Source: Butyrivibrio sp.
Lineage (GTDB): Bacteria > Bacillota_A > Clostridia > Lachnospirales > Lachnospiraceae
DNA length: 17,570 nt
Reading direction: 5' to 3'
Assembly: GCF_024699075.1 (NCBI RefSeq)
Contig: NZ_JAILQF010000471.1
Location: 1 to 17,570 of the forward strand
Numbering within the stretch: position 1 is the first letter of the stretch; each line of letters opens with the position of its first letter. Made by a program: the position numbers and the translations under genes. A model generated the notes under the pieces. It saw only the letters and a list, made by a program, of their open reading frames with translations, ran no database searches and was not told where the DNA came from. Below, piece after piece: positions 14,076-17,570 of the stretch.

Positions 14076-14601
14076 TCTGTCCGTCAGGAGCCTGACCATC
14101 AGGCATCTGTCCATCAGGAGCTTGGCCGCCGGGACCCTGCTGACCATTATCTGAAGGAACGTCAGCAGGAACTTCACCATCAGTTCCAGGCTGCGGCATA
14201 TCGCTACTTGTATCTTCTGATGATGAATCTGAAGTATCTGCTTCATCATCAGTACTTGTATCGTCAGAAGATTCACTCGAAGCATCTTCTGAAGTTTCTT
14301 CGGTTGAAGTATCTGAAGAAGCATCCTCTGATGAAGCTTCCGAAGATGAAGAACTTACTGCTGAATCATCAGAGTCTGAATTTTTACCAACTGCATATAA
14401 GCCAAATATTGTGAATATCATAAGGACAGCTATAGTTCCAAGTACTATTGAAACATTTTTTAACATGCCGGAAGGTCTGTTTGCATTTCTTATATTGATC
14501 CTTTGACCTACCTCGTAACTTCCTCTTATCCTTACTACGTTTCCTTCATCTGTAAGTACGACTGTCTTGTTGTTTTCTGAAGAAAGCACTATTCCTTTCA
14601 T
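14047..14601 (-). CDS. RsgI-like membrane anti-sigma factor with Ser/Asp-rich exterior
   Basis: Predicted 184 aa. AAGGGGG precedes the ATG; the gene starts 15 bp after the SigI-like gene ends. Residues 1-40 match the RsgI N-terminal anti-sigma domain: MKGIVLSS, TVVLTDEGNVVRIRGSYEVGQRI. In characterised Bacillus and Clostridium systems this cytoplasmic domain holds SigI. One transmembrane helix follows (about residues 47-71). The exterior part is low complexity: Ser/Asp/Glu-rich to about residue 137, then Pro/Gly-rich with PDGQ(A/M) pentapeptides. Unlike clostridial RsgI proteins there is no carbohydrate-binding or enzyme domain, so the sensed signal is unknown. The gene is probably co-transcribed with its upstream partner and ends in degenerate 36-bp repeats. 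Confidence 0.82.
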   Translation of the reverse strand: MKGIVLSSENNKTVVLTDEGNVVRIRGSYEVGQRINIRNANRPSGMLKNVSIVLGTIAVLMIFTIFGLYAVGKNSDSDDSAVSSSSSEASSEDASSDTSTEETSEDASSESSDDTSTDDEADTSDSSSEDTSSDMPQPGTDGEVPADVPSDNGQQGPGGQAPDGQMPDGQAPDGQMQGAPSEST

Positions 14602-14616
14602 TATGTTATATCCCCC

Positions 14617-15072
14617 TTATTCATCACCAAATACGTAATCAAAATATGGTTGCAGATCGGGATAATTGCCGGTTATTACAAGTGCTGCCATTACAATATA
14701 TCCCTCATGAGCTTCTATTATTTTAGGGGCTATCTTTGCTCTCTTAGATAGAAGTCTAATAGGAAGATATCCTTTTTCAAGCATAGCACCCATCATCTTC
14801 TGATCCTTTATTAGAGTGCAGATTATATCAGCGCAGTCATATTTGTCTTTTTGCTTTTTGGGGGAATCCTTGGCTATATCCAAAAAAGTAAAACCAAAAG
14901 GATAAAGCTCCTGATCAAGACAATCGATCTGGCTTTGTATATTACTAAGTCCATTTGATCTTTTACTTTTGGCTGTTGATTCATTTGAGTAGTTATAGCC
15001 GTTTTCATCAAATTCGTCATCGATCACTGTATAGTTAGTGTCAATTGGTTCTTTGTAAGTTGCTTGTGTCAT
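14617..15072 (-). CDS. Stand-alone SigI C-terminal domain protein lacking sigma-2
   Basis: Predicted 151 aa; the GAGAGG site just upstream supports the ATG. Residues 1-45 are polar and look disordered. Residues ~47-145 follow the SigI C-terminal domain: ID-LDQELYPFGFTFLDIAKDSPKK, a helical middle part, then the helix-turn-helix region LPIRLLSKRAKIAPKIIEAHEGYI and the closing VMAALVITGNYPDLQPYF. In SigI this domain reads the -35 element and is the part bound by RsgI. A normal SigI is ~240-260 aa with a sigma-2 domain in front; here nothing of the kind is encoded, and the 195 bp upstream to the divergent gene are promoter DNA, so this is not a frameshift remnant visible in the window. The immediate downstream RsgI-like gene supports the assignment. 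It may be a co-regulator, a decoy for RsgI, or half of a split sigma factor. Confidence 0.78.
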   Translation of the reverse strand: MTQATYKEPIDTNYTVIDDEFDENGYNYSNESTAKSKRSNGLSNIQSQIDCLDQELYPFGFTFLDIAKDSPKKQKDKYDCADIICTLIKDQKMMGAMLEKGYLPIRLLSKRAKIAPKIIEAHEGYIVMAALVITGNYPDLQPYFDYVFGDE

Positions 15073-15122
15073 TTTATCCTCTCTCTATCTTACCTCGATA
15101 GTTTCTTATATATTTTCTTATC

Positions 15123-15216
15123 TTAGTTTAGGCTCTGATATTAAAATTAAACTAAAAATCGATATCATATAATTCATATGTAAAAGTTGACAGGCTTTAC
15201 ACATTTAGTTTAGTAT
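15123..15216 (+). promoter_or_regulatory. ABC importer promoter with TTAGTTTA boxes
   Basis: TTGACA at 15187-15192 and TAGTAT at 15211-15216 (18-bp spacer) form a good sigma-A promoter for the importer genes. TTAGTTTA occurs at 15123-15130 and 15205-15212, the latter touching the -10, with the inverted form TAAACTAA at 15148-15155. Three copies in 90 bp between divergent transcription units may be operator half-sites; the AT-rich context weakens the case. Confidence 0.55.
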
Positions 15217-15267
15217 GGTACAGTGATAAATAACTAAAAAGTAGAGATGAAAGATGGAGGGATTATT

Positions 15268-16089
15268 ATGAAAAAGAAAATGATGGCGCTTATTACAACA
15301 CTGTCAATTGCTCTTAGTATGACAGCATGTGCAGGTTCACAGGCTTCAAATGATAATAGTCAAAGCAGTAATGAAACACAGGAAAGTGATGTTTCATATA
15401 TTAAAGATAAAGGAACTTTAATAGTTGGAATCACAGATTTCGCACCTATGGATTATAAGGATGATAGTGGTCAGTGGATTGGATTTGATGCTGATATGGC
15501 CAAAAAGGTTGCAGAGTCATTAGGTGTTGAAGTCGAGTTTGTAGAAATAGACTGGGACAACAAGATACTTGAACTTGAGAATAAGTCAATCGATGTTGTA
15601 TGGAATGGTATGACTCTTACAAGCGAAGTTACAAGTGCCATGGAGTGTACTAATGCATATCTTAATAATGCTCAGGTAGTTGTAGTTCCTGCTGCTGATG
15701 CAGATAAGTATAAGAGTGTTGAAGATCTTTCAGGACTTAGCTTTGCAGTAGAGTCAGGCTCAGCAGGAGAGCAGGCAGCAGTTGATAACGGCCTTACATA
15801 TACAGCGCTTACATCTCAGGCTGATGCTGTTATGGAAGTTGCTGCAGGAACATCAGATGCATGTATCATTGACCTTTTAATGGCTGGAGCCATGGTAGGA
15901 GAAGGCACAAGCTATGATGGACTTACTCACACTATAGAGCTTACAACTGAGGAATATGGTATAGGCTGTCGTAAAGGTTCTGACCTTGCAGCATATATAA
16001 ATGATCAGCTTAAAGCCTATTATGATGATGGTTCCATGGAAGAAGTTGCTAAAAACTATGGCGTACAGGAAGCAATAATTGCACAGTAA
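15268..16089 (+). CDS. ABC importer substrate-binding lipoprotein, amino-acid type (SBP family 3)
   Basis: Predicted 273 aa. GGAGG at 15256-15260 selects ATG 15268 over an in-frame ATG at 15247. The signal peptide ends in a lipobox SMTAC (Cys21), then a Ser/Asn/Gln linker. The mature part is a family-3 solute-binding protein: KDKGTLIVGITDFAPMDYKDD, WIGFDADMAKKVAESLG, SIDVVWNGMTLTSE, FAVESGSAGEQA and the acidic CIIDLLMA (D202). The protein should capture a polar amino acid or related compound outside the membrane and deliver it to the permease encoded 12 bp downstream. Oddly, the Arg that normally contacts the ligand alpha-carboxylate (TxxER pattern) is Val121 here. The ligand is not predictable. 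Confidence 0.92.
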   Translation: MKKKMMALITTLSIALSMTACAGSQASNDNSQSSNETQESDVSYIKDKGTLIVGITDFAPMDYKDDSGQWIGFDADMAKKVAESLGVEVEFVEIDWDNKILELENKSIDVVWNGMTLTSEVTSAMECTNAYLNNAQVVVVPAADADKYKSVEDLSGLSFAVESGSAGEQAAVDNGLTYTALTSQADAVMEVAAGTSDACIIDLLMAGAMVGEGTSYDGLTHTIELTTEEYGIGCRKGSDLAAYINDQLKAYYDDGSMEEVAKNYGVQEAIIAQ

Positions 16090-16101
16090 GAGGTTTTGCA
16101 G

Positions 16102-16758
16102 ATGTTTTTACCAGTAACATTATCCCTTCTGGAGGGATTTCTTGGCACAATTAAATTATTTGCACTGACACTCTTGTTCTCACTTCCGCTAGGCCTTTTT
16201 ATAAGTTTTGGCTCTATGAGCAAAGTGCCGGTTGTAAGGCTTCCGATTCGTTTTATCATATGGGTGATAAGAGGAACTCCTCTTATGCTTCAGCTCCTTA
16301 TTATATATTATGGCCCTGGAATATTCCTTGGCCTTAATATATGGGGCGGAAGCAGTGACGGAAGATTTATAGCAGCTCTTGTTGCATTTGTAATAAACTA
16401 TGCCTGCTATTTTTCTGAAATATACAGAGGCGGTATCCAGTCAATACCTGCCGGCCAGTACGAAGCCGGTATGGTACTTGGAATGACCAAAACACAGATA
16501 TTCAATAAGATAATTCTCCTTCAGGTTATCAAAAGAATAGTTCCGCCTATATCCAATGAGATAATAACACTTGTCAAGGATACATCACTTGCCAGAGTCA
16601 TTGCAGTATACGAGATTATCTGGAACGGTCAGGCATACATTAAGAGCGATGGAATAATATGGCCTTTGTTCTACACAGGCGCATTCTATCTTGCATTTAG
16701 CGGACTGCTCACCTGGCTCTTTGGATATATTGAGAAAAAACTTGGATATTTTAAATAA
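16102..16758 (+). CDS. ABC importer permease, polar amino acid (His/Glu/Gln) family
   Basis: Predicted 218 aa. ATG 16102 is chosen because AAGAGG at 16088-16093 lies 8 bp upstream; a TTG at 16096 is also in frame. Hydrophobic segments start at about residues 10, 50, 90 and 185. The signature of this family is present: RGTPLMLQL (58-66) and the EAA loop GGIQSIPAGQYEAGMVLGMTKTQ-type region (about 110-132), which contacts the ATPase. It should form a homodimeric channel in the cytoplasmic membrane. The binding-protein gene ends 12 bp upstream and the ATPase gene starts 78 bp downstream, so the three are one operon. The stop codon lies within a short tandem repeat. Confidence 0.93.
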   Translation: MFLPVTLSLLEGFLGTIKLFALTLLFSLPLGLFISFGSMSKVPVVRLPIRFIIWVIRGTPLMLQLLIIYYGPGIFLGLNIWGGSSDGRFIAALVAFVINYACYFSEIYRGGIQSIPAGQYEAGMVLGMTKTQIFNKIILLQVIKRIVPPISNEIITLVKDTSLARVIAVYEIIWNGQAYIKSDGIIWPLFYTGAFYLAFSGLLTWLFGYIEKKLGYFK

Positions 16759-16826
16759 GGATTATATAAACGGCCATTTAATAATAAGGATCATATAAAA
16801 ACGGTCATTTAATAATAAGGATCATC
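16754..16826 (+). repeat. Three-copy short repeat at the permease 3' end
   Basis: AATAAGGAT starts at 16754, 16783 and 16814 (offsets 29 and 31 bp). The first two units continue as ATATAAA, CGG, C or T, CATTTAATAA; the third is partial. The permease stop codon is inside the first unit. The repeat fills the 78-bp gap before the ATPase gene and leaves no clear AGGAGG site there beyond TCAGGAAA. Confidence 0.85.
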
Positions 16827-16836
16827 AGGAAAATAT

Positions 16837-17570
16837 ATGCCTATTTTAGAAGTAAGAGATTTAAAAAAGAAATTTGATAATACTCAGGTCCTTAAAGGGA
16901 TAAGTTTTGACCTTGAAGAAGGCCAGACTATATCTATTATAGGATCTTCGGGAAGCGGTAAGACAACTCTTTTAAGGTGCCTTAACTTTCTTGAGAATGC
17001 AGATGAAGGAACTATATCAGTAAGAGGAGAAAAGCTCTTTGATGGTAATAGTCCTGTAACTGATACCAGAATGCTAAGGCAGATGAGACTTCATTTTGGT
17101 CTTGTGTTTCAGCAGTTTAATCTTTTCCCTCAGTATACAGCTCTTGAAAATGTCACTCTGGCTCCGCTTCTTGCAGCTGATGGAGCTGATAAAGAGAACA
17201 TAATAAATCATGGCAAGGAGCTTCTTGACCAGATGGGCCTTAAAGACAGAATGAGCAATTATCCTCATCAGCTATCGGGAGGCCAGCAGCAAAGAGTTGC
17301 TATTGCAAGGGCGCTTGCGCTAAAGCCGGATATTTTATGCTTTGATGAACCTACATCTGCCCTTGATCCAGAGCTTACAGGAGAGGTACTTAAGGTTATA
17401 AGAGGTCTTGCCAATAAGAAAACTACTATGATAATAGTTACCCATGAGATGGCATTTGCAAGAGACGTTGCTGACCTTGCCATCTTTATGGATAATGGTA
17501 TTATCCTTGAACAGGGACCTGCAAAAGAACTTATAGATAATCCCAAGAAGGACCGCACTAAGCAGTTCCT
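16837..17570 (+). CDS. ABC importer ATPase, polar amino acid family (3' end outside window)
   Basis: The ATG at 16837 follows CAGGAAAA; 244 codons are in the window and no stop is reached, so the C-terminus is missing, though family members are ~240-255 aa and little should be lost. ATPase motifs are complete: Walker A GSSGSGKT (36-43), Q-loop VFQQFNLFP (90-98), ABC signature LSGGQ (146-150), Walker B ILCFDE (166-171) and H-loop H203. The RLHFGLVFQQFNLFPQYTALEN context is typical of GlnQ/HisP-type proteins. It should hydrolyse ATP on the cytoplasmic face to drive import through the adjacent permease. Confidence 0.95.
   Translation, partial: MPILEVRDLKKKFDNTQVLKGISFDLEEGQTISIIGSSGSGKTTLLRCLNFLENADEGTISVRGEKLFDGNSPVTDTRMLRQMRLHFGLVFQQFNLFPQYTALENVTLAPLLAADGADKENIINHGKELLDQMGLKDRMSNYPHQLSGGQQQRVAIARALALKPDILCFDEPTSALDPELTGEVLKVIRGLANKKTTMIIVTHEMAFARDVADLAIFMDNGIILEQGPAKELIDNPKKDRTKQF

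Noticed and set aside
14004..14414. Open frames on both strands inside the RsgI-like gene
   Set aside because: Artefacts of the low-complexity Ser/Asp and PDGQ coding repeats.

Overview
The window reads as AT-rich chromosomal DNA of a low-GC Firmicute. Signs are strong AGGAGG-type ribosome binding sites, lipoprotein signal peptides, a NhaC-type antiporter, a SigI/RsgI-like pair, an SCP2-domain protein and an amino-acid ABC importer. Gene content and codon use suggest Lachnospiraceae (Butyrivibrio or Pseudobutyrivibrio type); this is inference, and no rRNA or other marker gene is present. I see no tRNA, rRNA, transposase, integrase or CRISPR array.

Layout. 1-1090 is non-coding and repeat-built: the edge of a dispersed palindromic element, a seven-unit 74-bp tandem array carrying paired TTATCCGCA boxes, and a ~300-bp near-palindromic element. 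1095-6088 is a cell-envelope block: an acidic, Tyr-rich lipoprotein with a metzincin-like HExxHxxGxxD site (+), a convergent minus-strand pair made of a HEAT-like membrane-anchored protein and a short GT2-like membrane protein, and a divergent lipoprotein with an RsiV/DUF3298-like domain plus a parallel beta-helix. 6375-9056 holds a NhaC-family antiporter and a YghZ-type aldo/keto reductase, each apparently with its own promoter. 9443-13033 is a small regulon: a LacI-family regulator followed by glycogen/maltodextrin phosphorylase. The palindrome GAAAACGTTTTC occurs twice in the phosphorylase promoter region and once, with one mismatch, at the regulator's own start, which suggests repression plus autoregulation. 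13272-13820 encodes an SCP2-domain protein with a lysine-rich decapeptide-repeat tail. Convergent to it, 15072-14047 (-) encodes a stand-alone SigI C-terminal domain followed by an RsgI-like membrane anti-sigma protein. 15268-17570 is an amino-acid-type ABC importer (binding lipoprotein, permease, ATPase); the ATPase is cut by the window edge.

Three things stand out. First, the SigI-like protein has only the C-terminal DNA/RsgI-binding domain and no sigma-2 region, yet it sits in the normal sigI-rsgI arrangement. Second, five genes carry short degenerate tandem repeats (29-39 bp) at or just past their stop codons, in several cases copying the gene's own last codons and stop; the SCP2 gene has a comparable in-frame 30-bp expansion. 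Third, an imperfect palindromic repeat family with ends CCTTGGGCAGTTAATA occurs twice (790-990 and 9140-9225), and the outer flank of the larger copy recurs at the window start.
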